A stretch of 64,000 bases of DNA from Psychroflexus curvus (GTDB lineage: Bacteria; Bacteroidota; Bacteroidia; Flavobacteriales; Flavobacteriaceae). Positions 23,587 through 33,900 of this stretch are shown here, piece by piece. The position numbers were made by a program, and so were the translations under genes. The DNA lies in assembly GCF_020164585.1 (NCBI RefSeq), contig NZ_JAIQZF010000006.1, positions 62,001 to 126,000 of the forward strand, in the 5' to 3' direction. Each line of letters opens with the position of its first letter. The first letter of the stretch is position 1. The notes under the pieces were generated by a model, which saw nothing but the letters and a program-made list of their open reading frames with translations, had not been told where the DNA came from and ran no database searches.

Positions 23587-24486
23587 TTATTCAAGATGTT
23601 TATGAGCCTTGTAAGAAGATCTTACCAGTGCAGAACTTTCCACATGTCTGAAACCAAGCTTTTTTCCAATGGTTTCATATGTTTTGAATTGCTCTGGAGT
23701 AATAAATTCTTGCACAGGAAGATGCTGTTTACTAGGCTGTAAATATTGACCAATGGTCACCACATCCACATCTACGCTTCTCAAATCTTTCAAAGTTTCA
23801 ATCACTTCTTCTTCTCTTTCTCCAAGACCCAGCATAATACCAGATTTTGTTCGTCTTATGCCCTGAGCTTTTAAGTATCTCAAAACCTCGAGACTTCTAT
23901 CGTATTTAGCCTGGATTCTTACTTCTCGGGTGAGACGCCTTACCGTTTCCATATTGTGAGAAACCACTTCAGGAGAAACTTCTATAATTCTATCTATATT
24001 TCTTGTGTTTCCTTGAAAATCTGGAATTAAGGTTTCCAAAGTTGTTGTAGGATTCATTCGTCTGATGGCGTTTACGGTCTCGGCCCAGATGATGGATCCC
24101 ATATCTTTCAAATCATCCCTATCTACAGAGGTCACAACAGCATGTTTTACCCCCATAATCTTGATGGATCTTGCCACTTTTTCTGGCTCATCCCATTCAA
24201 TATCTTCTGGTCTTCCGGTTTTAACACCGCAAAATCCACAGGAACGCGTACACACATTACCTAAAATCATGAAGGTAGCTGTACCTTCTCCCCAGCATTC
24301 TCCCATATTAGGGCAGCTTCCGGAGGTACAAATGGTATGCAAATCATACTTATCTACAAGCTTCCTTAAATTTCTATATTTCTTACCCGTAGGCAGTTTG
24401 ACACGCAACCATTTAGGCTTCCCGGTTCTTGTTGTGGTTTTATTTTCGGTTGTCGTTTTATCTTTTTCTAATACTGCAGTCTCCAT
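23587..24486 (-). CDS. lipA: Lipoyl synthase
   Basis: This 299-residue radical-SAM enzyme inserts two sulfurs into octanoyl groups on the E2 subunits of 2-oxoacid dehydrogenases and the glycine cleavage H protein. The auxiliary cluster uses C53, C58 and C64 ([12 protein letters not shown]) and the radical-SAM cluster uses C79, C83 and C86 (CTRSCGFC). The C-terminal [11 protein letters not shown] carries the conserved serine that ligates the auxiliary cluster. The start is the ATG at 24486 (METAVLEK); the TTG nine bases upstream is less likely. A TACATTTG box lies 17 bases upstream. It is first in an operon with gapA. Confidence 0.96.
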   Translation of the reverse strand: METAVLEKDKTTTENKTTTRTGKPKWLRVKLPTGKKYRNLRKLVDKYDLHTICTSGSCPNMGECWGEGTATFMILGNVCTRSCGFCGVKTGRPEDIEWDEPEKVARSIKIMGVKHAVVTSVDRDDLKDMGSIIWAETVNAIRRMNPTTTLETLIPDFQGNTRNIDRIIEVSPEVVSHNMETVRRLTREVRIQAKYDRSLEVLRYLKAQGIRRTKSGIMLGLGEREEEVIETLKDLRSVDVDVVTIGQYLQPSKQHLPVQEFITPEQFKTYETIGKKLGFRHVESSALVRSSYKAHKHLE

Positions 24487-24502
24487 ATATTGCAATTTTA
24501 TA

Positions 24503-24510
24503 CAAATGTA
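24503..24510 (-). promoter_or_regulatory. -7 promoter box for lipA-gapA
   Basis: On the minus strand TACATTTG matches TAnnTTTG and lies 16 bases before the lipA ATG. A -33 TTG at the standard distance was not found. Confidence 0.45.
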
Positions 24511-24687
24511 AGAAATAATGAATAGTTAAGCCTCGGTTTGCATCTCACTTGCCTTCAAATTTAAAAACTCTAAGACAAATTTAACCTAGGTTGATTTTTT
24601 TAATAGATAGTATCTTTTCTTCTTTTGAAATTGATTTCGTTTCGTTACCTGTTCAGAATAAATTAGCTTGTCACTTTAGATTAGACT

Positions 24688-25323
24688 TCAAGTTCTCGCT
24701 ACTGAAAAATAGATCATTAAAAAATGGCTTAAGCTACCAAGCATTACGAACACATGCCAAATCACATGATTAAAAACAATTGTAGTCTTCACATAAAAGT
24801 AAATGCCTATGGTATAAAACAGTCCGCCAAGAGCAAGCATGGTGAGTTCCAGACTTGAAAAATTTTCAACAACGGCTACACTATCAAAAGCAATAAGCCA
24901 GCCCATAACGAGATAGAGTAGAAGTGAGAGTTTTTCAAACTTTCCAGTAAAAAAAAGTTTTAGGATAGTGCCCAAAAGAGCAATTCCCCAAACGGCATAG
25001 AAAAGCAATTCACCATGGCTATCTTTTAGAAGCGTCAGCACGACTGGGCTGTAGGTTCCGGCGATAAGGAAGTAAATGCTAATGTGATCGAGAACTCTCA
25101 ATCGTCGTTTAAGCCTGCCTTCTGAAACATAATGATAACTGGTAGATGCTGCATAAAGTAAAACTAAAGATAAGGCATATAGTATCACGCCAAGTGTAAG
25201 ATAGTTGTCATTAAATTCAGCAGTAAAAAATAATAGAACAACCCCGATACAGGCAAATAACAACCCTACACCGTGTGTGAGCGTATTCCAAAATTCTTCC
25301 TGTTTGGTTTTTATGTATTTCAT
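24688..25323 (-). CDS. trhA: TrhA/hemolysin III family membrane protein (PAQR superfamily)
   Basis: This 211-residue protein has seven membrane helices and the family motifs FWNTLTHGVGLLFACIG at the start, AASTSYHYVSE in the second to third helix region, LDHISIYFLIAGTYSPVVL in the middle and NHVIWHVFVMLGSLSHF at the end. The serine, aspartate and histidines in these motifs form the expected metal site of PAQR proteins. Despite the old name it is not a toxin; bacterial members have been linked to membrane energetics and lipid homeostasis. It has its own position 38 bases after the secreted-protein gene's opposite end and the same strand as its neighbours. Confidence 0.9.
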   Translation of the reverse strand: MKYIKTKQEEFWNTLTHGVGLLFACIGVVLLFFTAEFNDNYLTLGVILYALSLVLLYAASTSYHYVSEGRLKRRLRVLDHISIYFLIAGTYSPVVLTLLKDSHGELLFYAVWGIALLGTILKLFFTGKFEKLSLLLYLVMGWLIAFDSVAVVENFSSLELTMLALGGLFYTIGIYFYVKTTIVFNHVIWHVFVMLGSLSHFLMIYFSVART

Positions 25324-25361
25324 AAGATTTTTAAAATCTAAAAAATCTTAATTAAAGCAGA

Positions 25362-25877
25362 TTACCATTCTTCTTGGTCATTCTTTATAAAATTGTAAAG
25401 CGCAAGATTTAAGTCTTTAAAAAAAGAAGATAAAGTGGAGCGACTATCAAGCAAATCTCTTTTTATGATTTCATCATTGATGAGGTTGACGTTTGCTATA
25501 GGTCTAAACTCCGTGTAATAGGAATAACTAATTGACAAAACTTTAAATCTGTATTTGTTATCTCGCAAGGATATTTTTAGTTGATACTGTAAGTCAGACG
25601 TTAGATTTTTGACTTCTAAAAGTCTGTTTTCTAACCCAGTTATCGTAAAAGTCTGATCTGAAAACTTACAATTTAGTAATGTTGATTCAGTATAATAATC
25701 GTCTAACCAATTCTGAATTTTTGCTTTGAGTTGAGGTAGGCTTTTGCCTTGTACATCAACAACAATAGATTTTGGAAAATCATACGTATCAAAACTCAAT
25801 TCTGGTAAATCTTTATCCTGACTCATTGAATTTACAGATATGAAGACAGTTAATAGTAGGAAAATAAATTTTGACAT
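25362..25877 (-). CDS. Small secreted protein, possibly DUF4468-like
   Basis: This 171-residue protein has a signal peptide (MSKFIFLLLTVFISVNSMSQ), then a mature part of about 150 residues. Features such as 'LPQLKAKIQNWLDDYY', an IVVDVQGKS strand and an alternation of polar and hydrophobic residues resemble DUF4468, a lipocalin-like domain found in secreted Bacteroidetes proteins. The match is by general pattern and not by a clear motif, so it is tentative. One cysteine (LLNCKF) is present and there are no catalytic motifs. It could bind a small ligand in the periplasm. The gene lies upstream of trhA on the same strand. Confidence 0.65.
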   Translation of the reverse strand: MSKFIFLLLTVFISVNSMSQDKDLPELSFDTYDFPKSIVVDVQGKSLPQLKAKIQNWLDDYYTESTLLNCKFSDQTFTITGLENRLLEVKNLTSDLQYQLKISLRDNKYRFKVLSISYSYYTEFRPIANVNLINDEIIKRDLLDSRSTLSSFFKDLNLALYNFIKNDQEEW

Positions 25878-25949
25878 ATAATTACTTTTAGTAAGCTATA
25901 AAATTAAACATATAAACTTAAAAAGTAACTACAATTGGATATAAGATAA

Positions 25950-26552
25950 CTATTTAACGCCTGTGAAGCGAGTAACAAATCCTTTTCCTTGGTGATGTTT
26001 TCCTTCTGTTAAATCAATTTCCAGTTCTTCTCCGTGACTTTCTGTTAAGCCTTTAAAATCAGTTTTGAGCATTTCCAGTGAGTACAGCATTTCTGAACTT
26101 TTAGGTCCGCCAGAGGAATAACTCTCTTTTAACTGTTTAGGATGAAACGCTTCTAAAATAAGTTTTCCTTTGGGCTTCAAGGATTTTACCACATCTTGGT
26201 GAAATTGGGTTCTGAGTTCAGGGTTTAAATGGGCGTAAATTAACACAACCAAATCGTAGGTATTATCCTCAAAATGAAAATCTTCTGCTTTACAGATGTT
26301 GTAATCAATTGAAACTCCATGAGAGTCGCATAATCTTATAGCTTTATCTTTACCAGCTACAGAAAAATCAAAAGTTTTTACATCCCAGCCTTGTCTGGCA
26401 GCGTAGCAGGCATTTCGTCCTTCACCTTCCAAAGGGAAAAGGGCCATGCCTTTTTCATCTATTTTATCCAATTCAGTTTTAAAAAAGGAATTAGGCTCTT
26501 TGCCGTATATAAATTCATCTTTAGCAAATCTTTCGTTCCAGAACTCTTTCAT
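25950..26552 (-). CDS. Class I SAM-dependent methyltransferase, TehB-like
   Basis: This 200-residue protein begins MKEFWNERFAKDEFIYGKEP, which is the usual start of small methyltransferases of the tellurite/thiopurine type. The SAM-binding motif is present in altered form: ALFPLEGEGRNACYAARQG in place of the glycine-rich loop, then an acidic residue in VKTFDFSVAG, and the later YDLVVLIYAHL and GKLILEAFHP motifs. The family acts on chalcogen ions or thiols; the substrate here is unknown. The start codon is only three bases after the T-run of a hairpin terminator (26554-26582), which is unusual. There is no Shine-Dalgarno site. Confidence 0.85.
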   Translation of the reverse strand: MKEFWNERFAKDEFIYGKEPNSFFKTELDKIDEKGMALFPLEGEGRNACYAARQGWDVKTFDFSVAGKDKAIRLCDSHGVSIDYNICKAEDFHFEDNTYDLVVLIYAHLNPELRTQFHQDVVKSLKPKGKLILEAFHPKQLKESYSSGGPKSSEMLYSLEMLKTDFKGLTESHGEELEIDLTEGKHHQGKGFVTRFTGVK

Positions 26553-26553
26553 A

Positions 26554-26582
26554 GTAAAAAACCCGAAGCCTTTGCTTCGGGT
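26554..26582 (-). terminator. Hairpin terminator abutting a start codon
   Basis: ACCCGAAGC (26561-26569) pairs with GCTTCGGGT (26574-26582), nine pairs with a 4-base loop, followed on the minus strand by TTTTT. It ends the NAD(P)-binding gene at 26592 but sits directly against the methyltransferase ATG at 26552, so it might act as an attenuator. Confidence 0.8.
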
Positions 26583-26591
26583 GAATTTAGT

Positions 26592-27233
26592 TTATTTAAA
26601 ATTTTTCATGCTTTGTTTGAGGTCATCCTGTCCTGATATCATTTCGAAAGAGGTATTTTTTGTACGTTCAAGTTCTAAGGCATAAACCAAAGCCTGCGCA
26701 ACGTCCTCTCTGGAAATTTGGCCCATTTTTTTTAGGCTTTTAGAAATTTCTACTTTCTGATTGCCTTTTTCATTTGTCAGCCCACCTGGTTGAACAATCG
26801 TATACACCATTTTGGATTCCCTTAAAAAGTCATCAGCGGCTTTTTTTGCCTTCAAATAATTTTCCAGACCTTCTACTCGATTTGGGGCGTCGGTTCCCAT
26901 AGAACTCAACATGACGAACTTTTGAAGTTTATGAGCTTTAGCGAATTCTACAGCTCTTATGGCTCCTTGCTGGTCTATTGCCACTGTTTTTTCATCACTG
27001 GTGTTACCACCAGACCCCGCGGCAAAAATAACTTTATCTATACCTTTAAAGGCATCAGAAAAGTCTTCTTCCAAATCTCCTAATCGTGTTTCAATACCAA
27101 GATTTTTAAAAAAAGGCTTTTGGATATCTTTTCGTATCATGGCATAAGGTTTAAACTCCATGGAATCTCTCAATACTTTTGAAATAATTCTACCTGTCTT
27201 TCCATTGGCACCTATAACTAATATATTTTGCAT
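26592..27233 (-). CDS. NAD(P)-binding oxidoreductase of the atypical SDR group
   Basis: This 213-residue Rossmann protein starts with the dinucleotide motif ILVIGANGKTGRIISKVL (glycines in GANGKTG, residues 8-14). It has VIFAAGSGGNTSDEKT at the nicotinamide side and FVMLSSMGTD. The third region reads ENYLKAKKAADDFLRES, where a YxxxK would be expected: K and Y are present nearby (NYLKAKKAAD). VQPGGLTNEKGN follows the active site. This is the NmrA/NAD(P)H-flavin reductase-like set of SDRs. The substrate is unknown. It ends at the terminator at 26554-26582. Confidence 0.85.
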   Translation of the reverse strand: MQNILVIGANGKTGRIISKVLRDSMEFKPYAMIRKDIQKPFFKNLGIETRLGDLEEDFSDAFKGIDKVIFAAGSGGNTSDEKTVAIDQQGAIRAVEFAKAHKLQKFVMLSSMGTDAPNRVEGLENYLKAKKAADDFLRESKMVYTIVQPGGLTNEKGNQKVEISKSLKKMGQISREDVAQALVYALELERTKNTSFEMISGQDDLKQSMKNFK

Positions 27234-27442
27234 TTTTTTTGGTTTAAGAATTTACTCAAATCTATTTAATACATTCTTATATTTAATTAAAATCAAATTA
27301 AATATTAACGAGATTACGTTAAATACTATTAATAGTTGAATTGAGTGTAAGGTATAATACCGTTAACCACTTAAAATAAATTAGATTTAAGTTTGTTTGA
27401 CGTCATAAAAAAATCATGGTAAGACTGCTTCGGAGCTTTACT

Positions 27443-29917
27443 TTATCTAAACGTCTGACTCCTATTATTCACCATAAAGAGGGCATTGACAAAAAATAGT
27501 TTTCCATTTTCCCAGAAGGAGCGAAACATCACATCATCTACCATATAAATAATACTTCCACGTCCCAGTCGCTGTTCTCCAAATACAAGAGAATTAGAAA
27601 TCTTCTCTAAAGCTTCTTCTCCAGCAAAACCGCTCAAACGCTTAGCTGAATCTTTGAGGTAAGCGACATTGTATCCTTTTTTAAGATATTGATAGGCTGC
27701 AGAACTTGTCTTTAAGCTTGCATAAGAATCCTCATAGCCAAAAGCTAGAGGATGAGTATTGTCTACTTTCACTTCGAAAATAGCTCCAGTAATATTGTCT
27801 TTGGTTCGTTCTCTTTCGCGTTCAGCATAAGGTGTAAGATTCACTTCTGTGCTATCTTTCTCATTTTTTAGTTTTTTCAGGCCAAAACCTTTTTTACCTT
27901 CAAATGTTGACAAGGCATTTGCCATGGCAATTACTTTTCCTCCACTTTTTATCCAGCTGGACAAGGCTTCTAAGGTTTCATCCTTGAAAAGTGAGGAATA
28001 ATTTCCACTAGGGAGAACTAACGCATCATAATCTTCTAAGTCTATACTGCCGAAATCATCTGTAGAAACAGAGATAATCGGATAATTCAATTCCTGCTCA
28101 AAGAAATACCAAATTGAGCCATAACTTAGCGAGGATGTTCCTTCTCCTCTCAAAACGGCTATGCGCTGTGGGTGAATTTTTTTAATGTCTGGAGAGCCGA
28201 AATCTGTACCAGAGTTAGAAAAACCAGTTTTTGTAGAGGTTAGCTCAACTTGAAATTGACTGGCAGTGGCAACAACCAAAGAGTCAAAATCAGCTTGTTG
28301 ATTATTGGTTTTGGTGATGACCAAACTTCCTCTTTGGTAAGACTTATTTTCAATCTTAAAAGGTTTTGTAGTTGCTCTTACGTTGATTTCGTGCTCAAGA
28401 AGCTTGGCAAGAAATTTACCATGCGCCATACTGTTCCAAGGAGAAATATACCCTACAGTTTCATCTTCTAGGTTAAGTTTTGAAAATTCGCCTGTTGAAG
28501 CTTTTGTATCGATTTCTCCACTTACAGTATAAACATTTACGCCGTATGCTAAGGCAACATTCCAGGAGGTGATGTCGTAGGTGAGAGGAGTACTCAATTC
28601 AGGGTCTGCTTCAAATAAAACCTTTAGCATTTTTGCTCTTGGCTGATTGGCTGGTAATACCAGAGCATTTTCTGCTTCAAACGAAGTCCTTGGATCGCCA
28701 TAAATTTGAGTTCCTCTTAAAGACTTGCTTGTTGAGTATTCGTATTTGTAATCGTGCTTATCAAAAAGCTTACTTAACACCTTCAGTTTTTGCTCATCTC
28801 CAGCCAGCACGTAATAGTCAAAGTCAGGTGAATGTTTAAAATAAGATTTAAATTCAGAACTGAGTTCCGCAGCATTTTCAGAAGAGACTTCAATTGTAGA
28901 TAAACCGCTCATGACATGGTGTTGAACACGATCTATAAGCGTCAATTCATAATCTTCATCGGTATTGACTCCAAGTCCAGCTTGTCCACTACCTGCTTGC
29001 TCGTAGGTCATCCCAATAGCGCCATTGTAGGTAGGGTAGGTATCGCCGTAACTCGGATAGAACAAGTCAAAGCGTTCTCTAGTAAAATATGTCCACGATT
29101 TTTCATCAAAAGCTTCGGCATTGTGTTTACCGATTTTGGTTTGGAATTCTTTTTGGAAATCTGTGATGACCTTATGAAAAGGCTCTGCAGCTGGGGCAAA
29201 ATAATACGGCGAATTGATGCCCTGCTCATGAAAATCCACGTGTACATGCGGCATCCATTGGTTGTAAAGCTTCAGGCGTTGTTGTGTTTCTACTTGCGTT
29301 GCCCACATCCAGTCTCTGTTCAAATCAAAAAGATAGTGATTGGGTCTTCCTCCTGGCCATGGCTCGTTATGTTCTACAGCATCCTGATATGGAGAGTAAG
29401 GGGTAGCTTTTACCTGGTTATACCAGTTCACATAGCGATCCCGGCCATCTGGATTAACACTCGGATCTATAATTACAACTGTGTTTTGTAGGAGGTCCCC
29501 ACGTTTGGTCACCAGCTCATGGGCGGTCACCATGGCGGCCTCGGTACTGGAAGCCTCGTTACCATGAACATTATAACTCAGCCAAACGACAGCGATATCA
29601 GAAGTAGCATCACCATTTGAGATTCCTGTCTGTTTAAGATGATTGATTCTGATTTCATCAAGCTTGTTTAGATTTTCTTCGGAAGAAACCACTGCATAAC
29701 TTAAAGTTCTGCGTTCGTTGGTTTTACCATAGGATGAAAAATTAAGGTTCGGACTATTCTTTGCTAAATGAGTAAAATAATCGATGACTTGATGGTGCCT
29801 CGTAAATTCTGTACCAATGGTATAGCCTAGAAATTCTTCTGGAGATTGAATGGAATTCTGGGCTTGATGATAACCGAAGAAACAAAATAATAAGAAAAGT
29901 GTAAAATTGAATTTCAT
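27443..29917 (-). CDS. Secreted M14 zinc carboxypeptidase-like protein (second of three)
   Basis: This 824-residue protein has a signal peptide (MKFNFTLFLLFCFFGYHQAQ) and the same plan as the protein at 6479-8992. Zinc ligands are H118 and E121 (NVHGNEASSTEA) and H230 (HVDFHEQG); the general base is E306 (MTYEQAGSGQ). NPDGRDRYVNW and DLNRDWMW are conserved. The amidotransferase-like region appears at about 620-690 (YDALVLPSGNYSSLF, LSSWIKSGGKVIAMA). The two are paralogs, and both probably act on peptides outside the inner membrane. There is no lipobox, so it is secreted or periplasmic. No operon partner is close. Confidence 0.9.
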   Translation of the reverse strand: MKFNFTLFLLFCFFGYHQAQNSIQSPEEFLGYTIGTEFTRHHQVIDYFTHLAKNSPNLNFSSYGKTNERRTLSYAVVSSEENLNKLDEIRINHLKQTGISNGDATSDIAVVWLSYNVHGNEASSTEAAMVTAHELVTKRGDLLQNTVVIIDPSVNPDGRDRYVNWYNQVKATPYSPYQDAVEHNEPWPGGRPNHYLFDLNRDWMWATQVETQQRLKLYNQWMPHVHVDFHEQGINSPYYFAPAAEPFHKVITDFQKEFQTKIGKHNAEAFDEKSWTYFTRERFDLFYPSYGDTYPTYNGAIGMTYEQAGSGQAGLGVNTDEDYELTLIDRVQHHVMSGLSTIEVSSENAAELSSEFKSYFKHSPDFDYYVLAGDEQKLKVLSKLFDKHDYKYEYSTSKSLRGTQIYGDPRTSFEAENALVLPANQPRAKMLKVLFEADPELSTPLTYDITSWNVALAYGVNVYTVSGEIDTKASTGEFSKLNLEDETVGYISPWNSMAHGKFLAKLLEHEINVRATTKPFKIENKSYQRGSLVITKTNNQQADFDSLVVATASQFQVELTSTKTGFSNSGTDFGSPDIKKIHPQRIAVLRGEGTSSLSYGSIWYFFEQELNYPIISVSTDDFGSIDLEDYDALVLPSGNYSSLFKDETLEALSSWIKSGGKVIAMANALSTFEGKKGFGLKKLKNEKDSTEVNLTPYAERERERTKDNITGAIFEVKVDNTHPLAFGYEDSYASLKTSSAAYQYLKKGYNVAYLKDSAKRLSGFAGEEALEKISNSLVFGEQRLGRGSIIYMVDDVMFRSFWENGKLFFVNALFMVNNRSQTFR

Positions 29918-29981
29918 GAGATTATAGTTTAGCGTAAATTTAAAATAAAACGCTTAACATCTCTCACTTATTCTATTGAAC

Positions 29982-30890
29982 TTATTTCCTTTTCAAAACT
30001 TTATCTTGAAGCCTAACTTCTTTTTCCAATTCAGATTTATGATAATCTACCGGACTACCAAAAGCCATTTGAAAAGCATTCTTCACGGACTTGGCTTTTG
30101 TTAAGTCTTTAAAAAGCGCTATCCATTCATGAAACACCAGAGTAAAAGGATTGTAACTTTTTATAGGCTTGGTTATTCCATATACAGGTTTTTCTACTTC
30201 AGGCTCGAAAGTTCCAAAAATCCTGTCCCAAATAATAAGCGTCGACCCATAATTTTTATCTAGATATTGTTCGTTTTTAGAATGATGTACTCTGTGGTGA
30301 GAAGGAGTAGTAAAAATATATTCGATAGGTTTTGGAAGTTTTTTGATGTATTCTGTATGTATCCAAAACTGGTATAGCACTTCGATTTGATGAACTACTA
30401 AAAACACAAACGGATGAAATCCCATCAAAATCACCGGTAAAAAGAATATGATTTTAAGGTTTTGAGTCCATGACAATCTAAAAGAGGTAGATAGATTATA
30501 ATACTCAGAGTTATGATGAACCACATGCGTGGACCACCAGAAACGTTGTTCATGAGCAATTCTGTGAGACCAGTACCTCACGAAATCAAGAGCAAAAAAG
30601 CAAAGTACAAATGACCACCAGGTCATAGGTATTTCAAAAGGAGTAAGGTTGTAGAAAAACAGGAAAAAAGCAAATACGCCAAGTTTCATCACACCATTAA
30701 GCAGAATATTGACTACCCCAATAAAGGTGGAAGCCATAAAATCTTTTCCTTCATAAAGTTTTTTATTCTGTCTGTAACTAAAATAGGATTCTAAAGCCAC
30801 CAAAGTAAACATCACAGGAGCTGCTATCCAAATAATGGTTGTAAAATCTAAATTTGCAACATCTTCTAAACTTATTTTCACTTTATCCAT
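29982..30890 (-). CDS. Sterol desaturase/fatty acid hydroxylase-family membrane enzyme
   Basis: This 302-residue protein has about four membrane helices and the histidine clusters that bind a di-iron centre: WSHRIAHEQR (HxxxH), WSTHVVHHNSE (HxxHH) and SHHRVHHSKN (HHxxHH) near the middle. The family hydroxylates or desaturates lipids using oxygen. In Bacteroidetes such enzymes act on fatty acids, carotenoids or alkylglycerols; I cannot choose between these. The gene stands alone between the M14 gene and the sensor kinase. Confidence 0.9.
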   Translation of the reverse strand: MDKVKISLEDVANLDFTTIIWIAAPVMFTLVALESYFSYRQNKKLYEGKDFMASTFIGVVNILLNGVMKLGVFAFFLFFYNLTPFEIPMTWWSFVLCFFALDFVRYWSHRIAHEQRFWWSTHVVHHNSEYYNLSTSFRLSWTQNLKIIFFLPVILMGFHPFVFLVVHQIEVLYQFWIHTEYIKKLPKPIEYIFTTPSHHRVHHSKNEQYLDKNYGSTLIIWDRIFGTFEPEVEKPVYGITKPIKSYNPFTLVFHEWIALFKDLTKAKSVKNAFQMAFGSPVDYHKSELEKEVRLQDKVLKRK

Positions 30891-30999
30891 TAAACTCTTT
30901 TTTTTGCAAACATAAAGAATGAGAAACTTTATTATTCGATTTTGTATTTATTTTACTGCTTTAGGCAAAAATTTAAACATAATTCACCTCTTCCAAAAT

Positions 31000-33900
31000 T
31001 TAGGTGAGTGTCGAAATTGAGTCGATAAGCTGTTCAATCTCGTCTTTAAGCTTAAGTTTTTGTTTTTCCATTTCTTTTTTGGTACTGCCCTTTGATTTTT
31101 CAATTTTTAAAGCACAATCCGATAAGCGCTTGGCTCCAAGATTTAAAGCAGTTCCTTTTATTTTATGTGCCAGTTTTTTCAGCTGTTCCTTATTTTCAAT
31201 CTCTTTTAAATCTTTCAAAGCTTGGGTTAGGGTTTTATTTGCCAATTTAATAAGTTCTTTATAAAAATCTTCGTCATGGCCTATCATTTCCATTAAATGA
31301 GATTTCTCAAAAACCTGAGTTTCAGTTTCTCCTGTTTTCATGTGTTGTGGTGAGAATTTTAGAACTGTATTTTTAATGGATTCCTGAAGAATAGGCTTAG
31401 ATATGTAGTCATTCATTCCAGATTCGAGGCATTTTTCTTTTGTTCCTTTTATTGTACCTGCAGTAATAGCAATGATAGGAATAGTTTTTCCAGTCTTTTC
31501 TTTTCTGATTGATTTTGCAAGTTCATACCCATTCATGTTCGGCATCTGTATATCAGAAAATACCATATCTGGAGTATGTTTTTTGAATAACTTAAAGGCT
31601 TTTAGACCATCTTCTGCTTCATAAATCGTCACTTTGTCGTAAATATTGGTTAAGTAAGATTTGATTAACTCCATGTTGATAAGATTGTCTTCAGCGATCA
31701 AAAATTTAAGGCCTTCCTTTTCTTCTATGGCTTTTGTTTTTATCTCATCTTTATGAATTTCATCTTTATTTTCTGGTTTTGTTACAATACCTAAAAGATC
31801 ACTTTTCTTGATAGGTTTTGTTAGTATCTGATCAAAATAGCTCCTAAAATTTGAATTTTCATAATGTTCTGTTGAGTTCGACTGGCTAAGTAATACAAAA
31901 CGAATATGTTTTGACTTGGTATGTGTTTTTAATTTTGACACCAATTTATAGTAATGTTCAATAGAGTATTCTTGATTGATAAAAATAATCTGTGGGGAAA
32001 ATTCAATCATTTTTTGAGATGCGGTTTCCAGATCTTTTGCATGACTAGTTTTGAGGTCATAGGTATTTAAATGATTTTTTATGGTTTCAAAATATTCATT
32101 CATTGAGGAGATTACCAAAACATTTTTAAAGCCCTCTATGCATTGTTTCTTGCGACCTTGATCATATTCTGATTGTAAAGACACCTCAAAATAAAACTTA
32201 GTTCCTTGTCCTATTTTGCTTTTTAGCCTCAATTTGCTTTTCATCAAATTCAATATCTTATCAGATATGGCTAAACCTAAACCTGTACCCCCGTATTTTT
32301 TGGTCACCGAAGTATCTTCCTGGATAAAGGCTTTGAATATTTTCTTTTGATTTTCTTTAGCGATTCCAATACCTGTGTCTTCTACAGAAAACACCAAACT
32401 CGAAAGAGGATCGGATTTACTTTTAAGTGAAATCCTTAATTTGACAGTGCCTTTATCGGTAAATTTAATAGCGTTATTTAAAAGGTTCATCAAAATCTGC
32501 TTGATTCTCACGCCGTCCACCCAAACGTAATCTGGCGCATCATCACTAACTATGAGTATCAATTCCAAGCCTTTTTTATGAGCTTGATATTTGGTAAGAT
32601 CTATTACTTCTTCGGCAATAGTGAGTAGATTTGTTTTTGCTGTATCCAGTTGTAACTTTCCAGATTCAATTTTAGAAAAATCTAAAACATCGTTTATCAA
32701 ATCTAGAAGAATGTTAGCCGATTGAAAGACAGTCTTCATGTATTGATACTGAACTTCATTTAATGGTGTTTTCATCAATAAATCGGAGAAACCAATAACC
32801 CCATTAAGAGGGGTTCTGATTTCGTGACTCATATTTGCTACAAACTCCGACTTAGCCTGACTTGCCTTAATGGCTACCGTCTTAGAGTCTTTTAATTTCT
32901 TTTCTGTCAATTTTTGCTGTGTCACATCCTGTAAAGTAGAAATGACAATCCTCCTACCATCTTTATCCAAATGGATTAGTCCATTTATGACTATGGTAAG
33001 TAACTCTCCAGTCTTAGTCTTAATAACTTTTTCAAATGGTCCTATTTTATTATTATTTTTCAAGTCTTGAACCACCTGACTATCTCTAAGTGTAGTTTCT
33101 TTTTCTGGAGTTATAGTCCAAATACTCTTTCCGAGAATTTCTTCCTCAGTATAGCCAATCATATCCTGCATAGCCTTGTTGACGTCAATAAATTGACCAG
33201 AGCTAAAATCTGTAATAACAATACCTACGGGTGAAAGCTCGAATATATTTTTAAATTGTAATACGTTTTGCTTGAGCTCCTTTTCAAGAGCTTTTTTATC
33301 TGAAATATCCTGGTGAGTTCCAAACATCCACTCAGGTTTGCCATCTTCTGTCCAGGATATGACTTTACCCTTATCAAGTACCCAAATCCAGTGACCAAAT
33401 TTATGCTTGATGCGTAATTCCATTTGGTAGAAATCTGATTCCCCTTCAAAGTGTTCGTTTAATAATTGATTGCTTTTTTTGAGGTCTTCCGGATGTGTTG
33501 TGTTGTTCCAGACCTCTATGGAGTTGTGCAAAGGAATTTCATATGGAGCATATCCCATCATTTCTACAAACCTTGGATTAAAAAGCGACTCTCCAGTCTG
33601 CACATTCCATTCCCAGGTTCCTAAGTTTGTTGCATTTATAATATTGTTTAACCTCTCTCTTTCCTGCTTTAGTTTTTCTTTGGTTTTTTTAGCTTCAGTG
33701 ATATCCTGAAAAGATCCATAAACCCCAACACATTCCCCATCAACCATTTCTGGTTTGATATTTACCAGAGCCCAAATGGATCTATTTTTTGCATTTATAA
33801 CTTCAAATTCGCCAGTGTATGAGGTGTTGAATTTGATACTTTCAATCATTTTTTCAGTCATCAAATCTTTATTCTCACCTCCTTTAAAAAAAGATAAGGC

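Noticed and set aside
24065-24511. 148-residue plus-strand open frame
   Set aside because: It is opposite lipA, whose cluster cysteines leave no doubt about the coding strand.
24688-25323. Haemolytic toxin
   Set aside because: The motifs are those of TrhA/PAQR membrane proteins; the haemolysin name is historical.
28916-29491. 191-residue plus-strand open frame opposite the second M14 gene
   Set aside because: It is the mirror of the catalytic domain of a convincing peptidase; composition is not that of a real protein.
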